This document shows, in pieces, positions 22,801-33,844 of a DNA stretch of 64,000 nt (its first letter is position 1; the number at the start of each line of letters is the position of its first letter). The stretch lies in assembly GCA_037893225.1 (NCBI GenBank), contig JAZGUH010000412.1, positions 1,922,001 through 1,986,000 of the forward strand, in the 5' to 3' direction. The position numbers were made by a program, and so were the translations under genes. The notes below the pieces were generated by a model, which saw only the letters and a list, made by a program, of their open reading frames with translations, was not told where the DNA came from and ran no database searches. This DNA is from Hippasteria phrygiana. Taxonomy: Eukaryota > Echinodermata > Asteroidea > Valvatida > Goniasteridae.

Positions 22801-24489
22801 ATACGCAACACCATTATGCCTATTCAAACGCAAATAAGCACCTCATTGCTTTAAAAAAGAAACTGATCTGACGTCACTTGTACAGCACAAAGGGTAAACT
22901 GTAGATCTGCACAATGAGCAAAACTAAGTTGGCGGAGGAAACATACGTGTCTGTCAGGCGCGGCGAGAGGCGCATTGTGCTTTGTCATTTCTGTGGCAAC
23001 CGCAGACCGCGTTTGTTTACTCAGTTTATTGCGCATCAGTGCAATTGAGAGTAAAATAAAATTAAAATAATCAACCATTCCTGTTTTGTCACGTTGACTT
23101 GTCCCGCCCACATCCGCAGTTGGCCCAGTTTTAGCGATTGCATCGTGTAGTTGGTGTCTCCACAAATCAGCAAAAGTAATCGCAATGCGTGTTGAGAAAT
23201 AGTTTCGTGAACTACTCAGAATCTGTGCGTGGTCATTGCCGCGCATTGGGAATTGTGTCATTTCCATGGTAACCCCAGAAGTTTCCGTTTTCTTTGTTGA
23301 ATGTTATCGACGTCCACAACAAGCAGATACAAAAAATTGACAACGAGTACCGTGCGTGCAGCAGCAGCAACGCATGCACAAATAATCATCTCGTGATGTA
23401 CGAGTCCTGATTACCAGAATATTGCGTCGGCGTATTCACAGAAGCCAACAGAAATTGGGCAGGAGTATACCTAATTATTTAATTGGCACTTAAAACCAAA
23501 TGAATTGGCAAAATGAAGATAAATGATGTGATTTGAAAATAATAATATAGTTAAAAATGTTTGCCCGGTAATTGAAACCCCTTGTTTTTCCCCCACATGG
23601 GTTTTGGCGGGTTTTTCGCCCATCCCGTAAATCAGCATTAGCCTTAAGTTGAAAAGTATAACGTAACCGTATATTTTAGTTCTGTAAATATTCTTGAATG
23701 TGCGTAAATATTAATTGTTTTTGTATGTGTGTGAATAATTTGCAGTGATTGCACACCCCGCTGTCATTTAAATACATGTAGTCTATACGTAAAGAGAGAT
23801 CAAAAGCTTTATCAATCTTTATCAAACATTGTCCCGTGTAATCGTGATGTTAGCCCTGGATCGCCTTTGAATACATCGACCACTTGACAAGTTACAATGG
23901 TGTTATACTTCCACGAAGTTTGTGATTGCTTTGAATGACGCTGTTGAGTCAAGTTCAAATTATTATAAGTTGTTCAGTAACGGCGCAAGCCGCATTTTTT
24001 TTAGGAAAAGCTAGACTGATTCCGGGTCGCTTCATTCTTTTCTTACTTCGAAAGGAGAGAATGGCTTCGACCGACTGCAGTAGAATCGTGGACGCACTTT
24101 TTGTGAAACAAAATCCAATCACGTCAACAACAGGCCTAATTTAACGATGAATGTGTCAAATGTAAGGCAAACCCAAAGATATCAGAAGCTAATTAAGTTG
24201 CATTTTTATCTTTAACGTTGATGTATATAATGTATGCCATCAAGGAGTCAAGCAGTCTTCTTTTCAACCCAGGAGTAGCAATGTTTAATACCTTCCTTGG
24301 AAGATCTTGGTTCTTGTTGTCCTGTGTGATGATGTATTCCACAGCATTCGTCTGCCTCTGTCCATATTTTTGTCCATTTCAGTTAAGGATCTTGTTGCTT
24401 GTTGGATCTGATCATGCTGATCTTGAGTTACGATGTTCTTGATGAATGGTGGTTACTGTGATGTTTGGAATCTTCACTAAGGGTTATCC
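22801..24489. other. Non-coding; contains a dispersed repeat shared with 32.5 kb
   Basis: About 22955-23040 ('gaggcgcattg', TCATTTCTGTGGCAACCGCA) recurs at 32530-32605, and 'tttgcccggtaattga' occurs after both (23563 and 32610), so this is a dispersed repeat. The remainder shows no gene. Confidence 0.45.
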
Positions 24490-24689
24490 TACAATCACAG
24501 AGTGTCATTGTGAAGTTGGTTCTCTGTGAATTTCTTGCAATTCAATTTGCTCAGCTGGCTCCTGTGGAGTTGGTTCTCGGTGAATTTCTTGCAATTCAAT
24601 CTGCTCAGCTGGCTCCTGTGGGGTGTCTTGGCTTTGGCAGCAACAACGCTAAGATTGAGGAATGAGAATGCCTCTATGAAAGCTGCCTG

Positions 24690-25270
24690 GTAGTCTGAGT
24701 TAATGCCACAGTATAACAAAGGGTCCACTGAACCATTGACGACTGGTCTTGATCCGTTGATGTAATCATCAGTTTCTGTCCTAGTTTCTTGACAATACAA
24801 GTGTACAGGGAGGCACAGAGGAACAGATCAATTGTAAAGAGTACAAAGAGTACACTGTGACTTATGGGTTTAACAGCTTAAACCGCATTGTGATTCTGGA
24901 CTCATGGATGTGATTTTGGACCCTCATTGTTAAAATCACATTCTCTTAATCCTCCTGTCCATTCTGAATAGGAAATCACATCAAAGGGGTTCATAGTGTC
25001 AGTGGATGACAAACATCAAAGAATCTCCCAAATGCCAAAGCTATCACAGTGAAGTATGATGCAAAGGTGGCCGTACCGAAAAGACAGCGTAGAATGACAT
25101 CAAGCACATGGCTTGTACTCGCCCATATTGTCCCAATGAGTGCAGGTGTAAGATACATGCTATCTGCCACTGCTAAATTGGCCAAGTACATTGACGATGG
25201 AGTGCATGGACTTGATGCGCACCATACATGAACATCACATTCATCGACAAAGGCCGAAAGGTTCTATGCA
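24690..25270 (-). pseudogene. Rhodopsin-family GPCR remnant, gapped by a MITE
   Basis: From 25270 down, the minus strand shows the end of TM1 and the first loop (MRIKSMHSIVN), TM2 (YLANLAVADS), and TM3 with its disulphide cysteine and a decayed DRY region (FGRFFDVCHPL), ending at about 24990. A MITE occupies 24858-24985. Beyond it, 24860-24800 looks like TM5 into loop 3 (LFLCASLYTCIVKKLG), and 24770-24690 like TM7/helix 8 (GSVDPLLYCGINSDYQAAF, an NPxxY variant DPLLY). TM4 and TM6 are missing and the frame changes twice. Class A peptide/amine-like receptor, subtype not assignable. Confidence 0.6.
24858..24985. mobile_element. Partial copy of a palindromic MITE (family of 43571-43853)
   Basis: The segment matches the right half of the fuller copy at 43571-43853, including CAGCTTAAACCGCATTGTG and the terminal TGAATAGGAAATCACAT. 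It lies exactly where TM3 of the GPCR remnant stops and TM5 resumes. Confidence 0.7.
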
Positions 25271-25970
25271 GCATGTAGCTTTCAACTTGGTGTCGCTATC
25301 ATCATGGCCCGAGTAATATCTCTATCCATATTTGTGATAATGTATACTTGGCTTCAGCAGGAAAATCGTACAGACAGTTGGACGATGAAACTTTTGTGGG
25401 TGCAGTTTTTCACTGATAGATTATGTAGGCACATGCTTAACATGCAACCATATCCTGAATGAAACCGAAAGTGAAATCTCATAAAAACCTTATTGCAATA
25501 GTTAGATGAACTTTTGAATATGTCGTATCATTTTCCCAATGATCAGGGACCGTAGTATATTTCCTCTCTTGCTCCTTGCACAGTACTTTATTGAGATTAC
25601 AGTATAGACATATGCCTTGCTTTCAGTTGTGAACAATCTGTAAGGCACAACGTGAGGACAATATTTCAATTGATGACCAAAATAATAATGACAAATTTGA
25701 CCTGAACTCATGGTCAATCATTAGTGTGCACATTATTGTAAAAGCCGGCCGGCTTATGTTTTTTTCTTGTGCGGAACTGCCAAAAGTGGGGGCGGGGGGG
25801 GGGGGGGGGGTGGGGGGACCGACGGTCCGCCGCCTATGCAAATGACACATAGTATTAGGCGTAGTAAGTAACAGTGTAACACTGACCATGGGGGAAGGAA
25901 ATTATGGAGGGGCGCAATAATTCCGCAGCAGACGCGCGATGTTTTATCAGGCTGCGTGTAGTGTGCATAT
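25271..25970. other. Non-coding; G-rich homopolymer tract
   Basis: No gene is seen. A run of about 20 G with one T interruption lies at about 25790-25817, one of many poly-G tracts in the window. Confidence 0.4.
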
Positions 25971-26994
25971 TGTTACGGTCTGAACATCTCCAGACTATCC
26001 GTTAATATAAATTACTAGAAAAAGCCCGAATTTCCTCAGATGCAACAAAGAAATCAAAGAAGATCACACTGATATAAAGAACAAAGAAACAATGTGATTT
26101 AATAATGAGAATATTCGAGAATCAATAGGGTTTAACAAGTGTAGAATTAAGAAAAGATCTTATACAATATATAACTTAAAAGATCTTACGGGCGAGGACT
26201 TATATAGGCGAGGGCTCAGACGACTTGGGCAGCTCTGCAATGGGCGATGACTTGGGCGAGGACTTGGACAGCTTGGGCACTCAGCAACGGACAAGGACGA
26301 CTCCAATAATACGAGCGAATACAGTTCTTTGACGAGCTGGAACCCGGGGCGAACTCACCTCCAAAACAGCCGAAGAGAGACGAAAACAGCGGGGGACGAC
26401 ACAAACTGGCTCCCGTCGCGAAAATATGGGGATATGAGACCCCAAATAGTGAACCGACGACAGTTCACAGATAAATGTCTCTTTTCCGGAAATAGAACTC
26501 AGCTCTAACTGTCTCCAGACGCTCCTACGCAGACGAGTCATATACAGGTCACAGGTCCGGATAAAAACAGCTCGATGAACCCAACGAAATTCTCCGTCCG
26601 TCGAAAATCTCAAGTCTTGATTTTATTTCCAAGCTAGCCCGTATATAAAGGATTTCATTCAATCAGAGATTACTAGAAATTCTAGAGAATCGTACAAATT
26701 ACGTCACATCTAAAAATAATCCTCTACACAGCCCCGGATACAATTACTTTGTTTCTGGAAAAGACTTTAGCATATACGAGATAGACCTGGCGGATGCGAG
26801 AACCTTCTGGCACATGTACATTGTCTAGGACTTGGCGTAAACAACTCTGACCCATTCATTCACAGGGTCAGCCGAGGTCACACGCGCATGCAAATAAGTG
26901 ACGCGTGGCCTGTGACAAAACATTTGTTTGTGCCGGTTGTACATAATACTGAATGAGGGGCGTATATACATTCCGTTAGGGGAATTTCATAACA
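25971..26994 (-). repeat. Possible solo LTR
   Basis: The ~1.02-kb segment starts TGTTACGG and ends TTTCATAACA, giving TGTTA/TAACA ends as LTRs have. It contains a TATATAAAGG box at about 26641 and a cluster of 'gggcgaggacttgg' type short repeats at 26190-26280. No second copy or internal region is present, and the flanks show no duplication. The orientation is a guess. Confidence 0.35.
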
Positions 26995-28287
26995 CTGACA
27001 GCATTTACTCAGTGTGTACATAACAATATAATGTACCCCAACTGTATTCATTGAGCACCAAAATGAGCCTGGGGTTGGGGATTGAAATAATAGATAACCC
27101 TTGCTAATTAAAGGTAGTGCTAATTGCTGAGAGAAATCTGCGTTTTGTTGTATTTTTTTTAAAATTCAAATTGATTTAAATTTTAAACAATTTAAATGGA
27201 TCAACCCTGTAAATAAATGTTTGTAATTTCTTTAGCACACAAATCAGCAAAAATACACGTGTAACGTACATCATTTAAATACATTCTAATCTGTTACTCC
27301 ACTTCTTTTTTGGGGGGGAGGGGGGTTGATTTTTTTCTCTCCAACACAAATTAATTATGTTTAATTGAGAGTTTAATTACATGTAACTGAAAGCAAATTG
27401 ACACTTTTTTTACAGAAATATTTATTGCAATTGAATCACAAAATCCTTACTTTCTACAAAACAGCGAATGTGCTTACATCAATTATCATTTCCTCTTTCT
27501 GCCAATTCCACTTAGGACTATATCCAAACTCCAAACCTCGGATAATTTATTTTTAGCAATTACATGTTGTTATACAGGCATGAGATTTGTCAGACTTTTG
27601 TCCAAAATCAGACTTTTTGAATCTCAGAGAAGCAGTATAGAAAGATATGCATTTTTCAGACATATCACCAATTTTCAAATTGTTTTCTTAATTGACAATC
27701 TCATCCTTGTTGATTATAATATTACAGTTTGTGTTTACAGCGAATTACTGCCTTTGGCAAAATATCGTTTTCAGAACCTTTTCTAACTATTTTTGATAAT
27801 TAAACTATCGTGAAAGACTCAATGGGAGACCTTTGACTCGTAGACGCTTGTGGCAGCAGACATAACGGTCCTTTTGCTTTTTCTGAGCATGCGCACGACT
27901 GGTATGTCTGCTGCCACCACGCGTCTCAAAACTCATTCAGAACAATATTAATGCATTGTTAGAGAAGAGTCAAACTTCACGCGTTGCTTCTCGTACTCAT
28001 TGGTATGTAATTTTTGCTATTTAATCCAGCGAATGCGCAGAAAATAATCCGAACAATCATTCATACGTAAATGACCTAGCCATCTAGGCCTACTTCAAAT
28101 TCAAAATAACAATCTTTTAATAATAACTATTCTATTGTTTTCACCAAAATTCAAGTATATGTTTAAAAGTGCGTAGTCTTGGCGTTGCGAAAACGTTGCG
28201 AAAACAAGCTGTTCTGTTAAATTTTTAAGGGTAAATTTTGAAGAAACGATAATGTTTACTCACAAAATGTACGAAAGACCCAATTAC
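26995..28287. other. Non-coding, AT-rich
   Basis: No gene, RNA or clear repeat is recognised. The 3' part may be intron or downstream sequence of the minus-strand gene whose exon starts at 28288. Confidence 0.4.
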
Positions 28288-28557
28288 CTCCCCCTGAATG
28301 TCCCCAGGAGCTTATACCGATGTAGACGCGAGTTGGTACACGGCGGTGATAGGCACCGGCATCCCACTCAATGAAGGCCTCGTCATGACACCCTTTGCCG
28401 ACCCTCACCACGCCCTCTTTGTACTCGATCCAGAAGGGGCGGTATTCGTTGACGTCAACCAGACCTCTCTCGTCGTATACAACGACCGGTGCGTTGCTCC
28501 ACGTTTCGGTGTAGAAGGGTCGAATCACCGCTCGAGCATTCCCCGCGCCCCCGATAT
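28288..28557 (-). CDS. Farnesoic-acid O-methyltransferase-type domain, internal exon (second seen)
   Basis: The 270-nt exon has an acceptor after 'ccttctcatag' (AG at 28559-28558) and a donor GGAG|GTAATT at 28287. It reads IGGAGNARAVIRPFYTET near its start, then WIEYKEGVVRVGKG and IGISSWGHSGGG near its end. This is the conserved second half of the methyltransf_FA (FAMeT) domain found, often repeated, in secreted and membrane proteins of invertebrate deuterostomes. Despite the name, enzymatic activity is not established for most members. The phase (1 in, 1 out) matches the donor of the exon at 28980-29138. No disabling change is visible, so it may be part of a live gene whose other exons lie unrecognised nearby or outside. 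Confidence 0.65.
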
Positions 28558-28979
28558 CTATGAGAAGGAAAACATAAGCGTAAAGATAACTTTAGTATAA
28601 AGTCTACGTGTTTATAGTACACAAAAGAATGAGGCGAAATGACACATGGTCCTCCATTGGCAAGCTTACCAGAGTTCGAAATCGTGTAAAAATTAGTGAG
28701 AGGGATTGAACAAAAGAACAGTTTAACAGAAGAGGCCATCAGACGGACAATGGAAAAGTTATCACAAAAACATAGATCCGGGTCGAGAGAGTGTGTGGAG
28801 GGGTGTTAATGAGTTTGTTCAATTTCATTTGATACTTTCTGAATTGCTACGTTAATTAGTCTCTCCGGTCACCGCCCGGCTTTAATGATTCAATTGTCCT
28901 GGACAAAAATACGTTCTTCAAAGATTCTACTGTCCACGATTCCCAAAGGGTGATTTATACAGTTTTGCATAAAACTTAC

Positions 28980-29138
28980 TTATTTCGGCAAAGACGGTCC
29001 CGACAGTCTTGTTCTCTGCCAGAGCTACCAATGTATTATCTGAAGCCTTTACGGTGAAGTCCACATGGAAAGGCATGCTCAGTGGTCCCATGATGAACGT
29101 GAAGCTATGCAAAGAAGGCTCGGTAACAAACGAGCAGG
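28980..29138 (-). CDS. Farnesoic-acid O-methyltransferase-type domain, first half exon
   Basis: The exon begins after a pyrimidine-rich tract and ACAG (AG at 29140-29139). It ends GAAATAA|GTAAGT at 28980, a strong donor in phase 1. It encodes FTFIMGPLSMPFHVDFTVKA, followed by DNTLVALAE, the strand-rich start of the FAMeT domain. Joined across a 422-bp intron to 28557-28288 the phase is kept. No start codon or signal peptide is present in the exon itself. The foldback element at 29201 begins 62 bp upstream, in what would be the preceding intron or 5' region. Confidence 0.6.
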
Positions 29139-29253
29139 CTGTAGCGACCAAAGAAAAAGCGTATAGCGTATTGTGTTATATTGGATCGACATTTCGGAGT
29201 ACGGAAGCGTATAGAAGGGCCACAGGAAAGTAAAAAAAAATGTGTTACTATTT

Positions 29254-29395
29254 TGCCGCGGCGAGTTAATATCTCGCCGCGGCGAGTTACTATTTTATAT
29301 CCGCGGCGAGTTACAATCTCGCCGCGGCGAGTTACTATCTCGCCGCGTCGAGTTACTATCTCGCCGCGGCGAGTTTACTCGCCGCGGATTCGGAC
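29254..29395. repeat. Tandem 21-bp repeat of a perfect 14-bp palindrome
   Basis: Six to seven units of CTCGCCGCGGCGAG spaced by TTACTAT or TAATAT form the outer part of the left foldback arm. Two to three units lie in the right arm (about 30984-31040). Each unit is self-complementary. Confidence 0.85.
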
Positions 29396-29429
29396 CGTTG
29401 GTACGAAGCTACTATCTGAGAGATTACCC

Positions 29430-29570
29430 TTACAAAAATGTGGGAGCACCATGGGAACACCATGGGGATCTTATGACACCATGGGAACACCATGGGGATG
29501 TTATGGACACCAATGGGATTTTATGGACACCATGGGAACACCATGGGGATTTTATGGACACTGTGGGAAC
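29430..29570. repeat. ~31-bp tandem repeat of the foldback left arm (inverted at 30720-30895)
   Basis: Units contain CCATGGGAACACCATGGGG followed by 'attttatggaca'. The right arm carries the reverse complement in more copies. It directly abuts the CCCTTAC end of the TA-flanked insertion described at 30421-30908. Confidence 0.8.
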
Positions 29571-29575
29571 ACATG

Positions 29576-29990
29576 CACAGGCGTAGCAAGATCATTTTTA
29601 TTGGGGGGGGGGGGGGGGGGGGGAGTTAGACGTAAAAAGGGGCACTCGATATATCGGGGCACAGGGGGAACTAACATTTTTAGGGCACATGGAGCACTAA
29701 CATTTTTCCGTGGGGGCACTGGGGAAACTAACATTTGTCAGTGGGGGCACAGGGGGGAACTATAATTCCCAGTGAGGGCACATTATAGGGCCATAGCGCC
29801 AGCAGCATGAAGGGAATTATTTTAATGTTGCGGCGTACTTATACGGGCCCAATTCATAGGCATAGCAAGGTCATTTGTATTGGCGGGGGGGGGGGGGGGG
29901 GGGTAGACGTGAAAAAGGTCACTCGATATATGTCGTGGCACAGGGGGCACTAAACAATTTAGGGCACAGGGGGCACTCCTCTTTTCGCGC
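29576..29990. repeat. Dispersed G-rich repeat, two copies
   Basis: The motif 'ggcgtagcaagatcatttttattgggggg' followed by 'gtagacgtgaaaaaggg' and CACTCGATATATCGGGGC starts at 29580 and again at 29860. Reverse-complement copies are at 34200-34290 and 38336-38415. Downstream lie ~30-bp units ending GGGGGCAC. These resemble ends of non-autonomous elements; there is no coding content. Confidence 0.65.
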
Positions 29991-30116
29991 CTGACCTTCG
30001 CTGCCCACAGCAGAATCGCCCACACAGCAACGGGGTATCGGGCAACCGTGTGTAGTCTGTCTCTCTCATCTTCTCTTCCCTCCCCTCGGCCGAAAGATTC
30101 GCCCGTTTTCGGCGCG

Positions 30117-30420
30117 GGCAAATCCCTCGGATCGAAGATTTAGTTTCAGCAGATCGCAGCGAAGCGGCTGCTCCACTGGGCACGACACCCCGATCCATAC
30201 CCAAGTCGCCTACAAGTCATCTGACATCCCTCTCGATACGGCGGTGCGAGTTCCGCACGCTGGCTCGCGGCCGCCGGCTTGGGTGACCGCGGGTGGAGTC
30301 GGTGGGATCGGCCCGGTCCCCCACAGGAAATGTCGCGGCGAGGCGGGCCGCCCTCGGGCGGGACGCCGGCGGTATCGCCGTGCACCGGCAGAGATTCCGA
30401 CTTAGAGGCGTTGAGCCGTA
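30117..30420 (-). pseudogene. 28S rRNA gene 3'-terminal fragment with start of 3' spacer
   Basis: Read on the minus strand, the segment starts CGGCTCAACGCCTCTAAGTC, a highly conserved block near the end of animal 28S rRNA. It then has a GC-rich expansion region, GGATCGGGGTGTCGTG, CGCTTCGCTGCGATCTG and the terminal CGAGGGATTTGCCC. Below 30117 it continues into GCGCCGAAAACGGGCGAATC, also found at 6.4 kb, which I take as 3' spacer. Substitutions in the conserved 28S block suggest a dispersed copy, not a working rDNA unit. It sits within the foldback element. Confidence 0.75.
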
Positions 30421-30908
30421 CCCTTACGTAAATTTTCTGTTATTTCCATGTTATGAGAAATGTTTCCTTGCAGTGTAAAACATTCCCGTATTTTTACGGT
30501 GAAAAGCATGTAAATATCACGGTGAATAACCGTAAATGGACTGCGTTTTACGGGAAAACCCGTACCAATTTTACGACCATATGTTCACAAAAGTCAGGTT
30601 GAATTGCCGTGTTTGGTCCAAAAATACACTTTCTTGACCATAATATGTTTTATTCAAACAATTCATCACCGTTTTTGTCAAAAATGACCATTTTCAACAG
30701 AAAACTATAACAAAATCCCAATGGTGTTCCCATGGTGTCCATAAAATCCCCATGGTGTTTCCATGGTGTCCATAAAATCCTCATGGTGTCCATAAAATCC
30801 CCATGGTGTTCCCATGGTGTCCATAAAATCCCATGGTGTCCATAGCATCCCCATTGTGTTCCCATGGTGTCATAAAATCCCCATGCTGTTCCCACATTTT
30901 TGTAAGGG
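30421..30908. mobile_element. 488-bp insertion in the 28S fragment, CCCTTAC ends, TA duplication
   Basis: On the plus strand the unit begins CCCTTACGTAAATTTTC after TA (30419-30420) and ends TTTTTGTAAGGG before TA (30909-30910). Removing it with one TA rejoins two adjacent pieces of 28S rRNA, the 30909-30945 side (GGTAGCTTCGCACC, reverse complement) and the 30420 side. It contains the CCATGG-type tandem repeat and several TTTACGG/CCGTAAA motifs, with no ORF. The 28S insertion site lies close to the gene's 3' end and differs from the R1 and R2 target sites as I know them. Confidence 0.65.
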
Positions 30909-31089
30909 TAATCTGTCGGATGGTAGCTTCGCACCACCACCGGCCTCTCGACCGAGAGCGAGCGTGTACCAACGGTCCGAATCCGCGGCGAGATAGTAAC
31001 TCGACGCGGCGAGATAGTAACTCGCCGCGGCGAGATAGTAACACATTTCTTTTTTACTTTCCTGTGGCCCTTAACGCTTCCGTATATAG

Positions 31090-32966
31090 GAGCCTACAAT
31101 AAAATGTATGACATTTTTTTTAAACGACGACTGACTCGATTCTTAATCAACTGCATGAAATACCAATTTGTTTGTCCCTTTTAAATCTCAATCTAGTCAC
31201 TTGTATGTATATAATTAGTTGGGTTTTAATAAGGGCGTTTTATGATCCGCTTTGTGTCCTTTACGGCTAGCTTACCTTAATATCTATAGGCCTAAAACGC
31301 AGGGGATACAACACGGACTGAAAACGCACTTAATGTATGAAAATCTAGCTTAAGCTTTAGGCTAAAAATGAAATGGACATAACACGGACCGTGAAACGCA
31401 CTTAGGGGAAAGCCAACTTAACCCTTGACTTGAAATAGAATGTATAGGTCTATAGCTTCGGTGGTTACATTACTCACTAAAAAATGATCAGTAAGTGTTG
31501 TAATGTGACCTGACAGCACAAAATGAAAATAAAGTCGCAATTATGGCTTTCTGAGTTACAAGCAGAAACAACAATTTTTCACTGAAAAGTCAATTTTGGG
31601 GATTTTAACAACTGTATATTTGAAAAAACTATATTCTATTACTGAATCTCTTCACGAAATATTTTTTAGGGATGATTTCTTTCTTGAACTCTGGTTTAAA
31701 GTTTGCACAGATCACAAACTCTGAGCTTCATTTTCTCAAAACAAGGGGTCAAGACTCTGACAACTCCAAAAGGTTGTATCAGGGGCTAGGAACGAGATAC
31801 CGCAACACACAATATATCAAATTAAAGCTTTTAATCTGCACACTTTCAGGAAATACCATAATCTTGATTTTCAATGTTGCTACTTTATTCCCATTTCGTG
31901 GGAACATGTCACAAATAACATCCCGAGCACCTCAAGCACCAGATTTTAATTCGCATGGAATCGGTCACTATCGTAAGCTTATACAGTAGTAATTTATTCG
32001 CATCCTTAATCACCGCCCGCGTGAACCTCTCCATATTTATGAACCTAATCCTCACGACCCCGGGTTATTCTCATTCCCTGGTGACAACTTCTACAATTTG
32101 TAGAACACTATTTTGGAACGTTTCTAACAAAGATCTTGTTTTTACCGCTAAATTTGAACACCAATTTCCCACTGATCAGTACTTACATTGGCTCCAGTCA
32201 AGTCGTTGGCATTTTTTCTTCACCCGGCATCGCGCGCTGAAAGCCGCAAATGCCTTATCACGGAGCGCGGTAAGATCATCACCGGCTTCAGCCCTGGTCA
32301 TGGCGCTACACATCTCTCCTCGCACGGGAAGACGAATGAACTCTATACCAAGTTGCCAAAGCACGACTAAAATATAACTTGATGCACGCATTTCGTACGA
32401 TGCAGCACTTGTGATACAAGACAAAGTCAGAATAAAATTGGTAATGCAAGAACAAACATTTCCACATTGAACAGAAATTTACTGCTTAATGAATACACCA
32501 CCCTCCTCCACTATGTGGCCGCAGGGCCTAGGCGTGGCGAGGCGCATTGAGCATTGTCATTTCTGTGGCAACCGCAGACCGAGTTCGTTTAGTCGATTTA
32601 TTACCCAGTATTTGCCCGGTAATTGAGTCTTTTCTTCCAGCTCGAAAACTTGCTTTTATTCTTTAATTGGCATCCCGCCCTGAAAGCCGGAAATGCGTCA
32701 TCACTGAAATCAATACAGAACTCGCTTGATTGTTCCAGTATCAAAGTGTTGAGCCGGTGAGTTTATCTCTCTATGCAGTATTGTATGTGGAAACTGAATT
32801 AATATTAGAAATCACCACATGTTGATCCGTGGTAGGCATATGAAATTTATTTAAAACAGGGTTTTGTACTAAAACATTTATACTAACATTTTGTTCCCCG
32901 TTTGGGAATGAAAGCCTGTGTAACTGTGGTCAGATATGTCACTAAAATTGTTCTCTAGACCACTAC
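31090..32966. other. Non-coding; includes a dispersed repeat copy
   Basis: 32238-32280 and 32679-32720 are related ('tgaaagccg', 'aaatgc', 'tcatcac'), and 32530-32640 matches 22955-23040. No gene is recognised; the open frame at 32176-32424 has no domain I can name. Confidence 0.45.
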
Positions 32967-32970
32967 TTAA

Positions 32971-33112
32971 GCCTGGTTCATACTTCATGCGAATGCGTAT
33001 GCGAAGCGAATTCTTTAAGGTAACGGAGAACGTCACAATGAAACTTCAATTGTTGACGTCATGAAATTCGCTTCGCATTCGCATTCGCATTCGCATGAAG
33101 TATGAACCGGGC
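32971..33112. mobile_element. 142-bp palindromic MITE with TTAA duplication
   Basis: It begins GCCTGGTTCATACTTCATG and ends with the complement, flanked by TTAA at 32967-32970 and 33113-33116. Repeats of GCATTC lie just inside the right arm. TTAA flanks place it with piggyBac or Kolobok-type mobilisation, but its ends differ from the AGAGGAAC group. Confidence 0.8.
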
Positions 33113-33299
33113 TTAACTAGAACAATTTAAAATACACGTAGGCCTAATTAGTTGATCTTTTTGTATTCCATCAGCCTTAGATCCTTGCACCGCATCCTCC
33201 GCAGATTGAATCTTCGGAGATACAGCCCTAACGATTTGACATTGAACAGATTCATAGTGAGTTTGGAGCTAAGGCAGAACATAACAGAATGGTGACATG

Positions 33300-33600
33300 T
33301 CAAACGGAATGGTGATATTGCCGAATTAAATGATGAAATTGCCGAATTGAATGATGAAATTGCCGAATTGAATGATGAAATTGCCGAATTGAATGATGAA
33401 ATTGCCGAATTGAATGATGAAATTGCCGAACGGAATGGTGAAATTGCCAAACAGAATGGTGACATTGGCGAACGGAATGGTAAAATTGCCGAATGGAATG
33501 TCGAAAGGCAAAACGAAATGGCGAAATTGCCGAATGGAATGATGAAATTGCCAAATTGAATGATGGAATTGCCGAACGGAATAATGAAAATGACGAAGCC
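33300..33600. repeat. 21-bp minisatellite, open in several frames
   Basis: About 13 units related to GAATTGAATGATGAAATTGCC. The first five are almost identical; later ones drift (GAACGGAATGGTGAAATTGCC). Because 21 is divisible by three, both strands stay open over 70-160 codons; the plus strand reads a leucine-every-seventh NDEIAEL heptad. No start context, splice signal or flanking domain supports translation. Confidence 0.85.
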
Positions 33601-33844
33601 AACGATCTGAAGCCACCGAAGATAGCAATGGCGTTCCATACATGTAGGCCTACTGTACGTTATTCAAGCATTCGTTTCAAAAACCTGAATTTTAGGCGCA
33701 AAATAGTTTAACGTAAGCACAATATTTCGACTGCATTTTCTCCTAGTTTGTTCAGAAAAAGCTTTATTTTCAAAACGTATGGAAGGGAATTTTAGGCAAC
33801 TGTGCTTCGTCAGATCTAGACTGGTCCCCGCCTAGTCTGCATAT

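Larger units (their letters stand above)
29201..31086. mobile_element. Foldback element with tandem-repeat arms and rDNA pieces
   Basis: The two arms, about 29201-29570 and 30690-31086, are inverted copies. Reading inward each has: a unique tip (ACGGAAGCGT, 'gggccacaggaaagtaaaaaa', 'atgtgttacta'); a tandem array of CTCGCCGCGGCGAG plus TTACTAT; a short 28S rRNA gene piece; and a tandem array of ~31 bp built from CCATGGGAACACCATGGGG and 'attttatggaca'. Long inverted repeats made of short tandem repeats define foldback elements such as Drosophila FB and sea urchin TU. The centre contains a 28S 3' end and G-rich dispersed repeats. No coding gene is recognised. Confidence 0.75.

Noticed and set aside
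30117..30420. Functional 28S rRNA unit
   Set aside because: Only the 3' end is present, with substitutions, split from its neighbour piece by an insertion and embedded in a foldback element.
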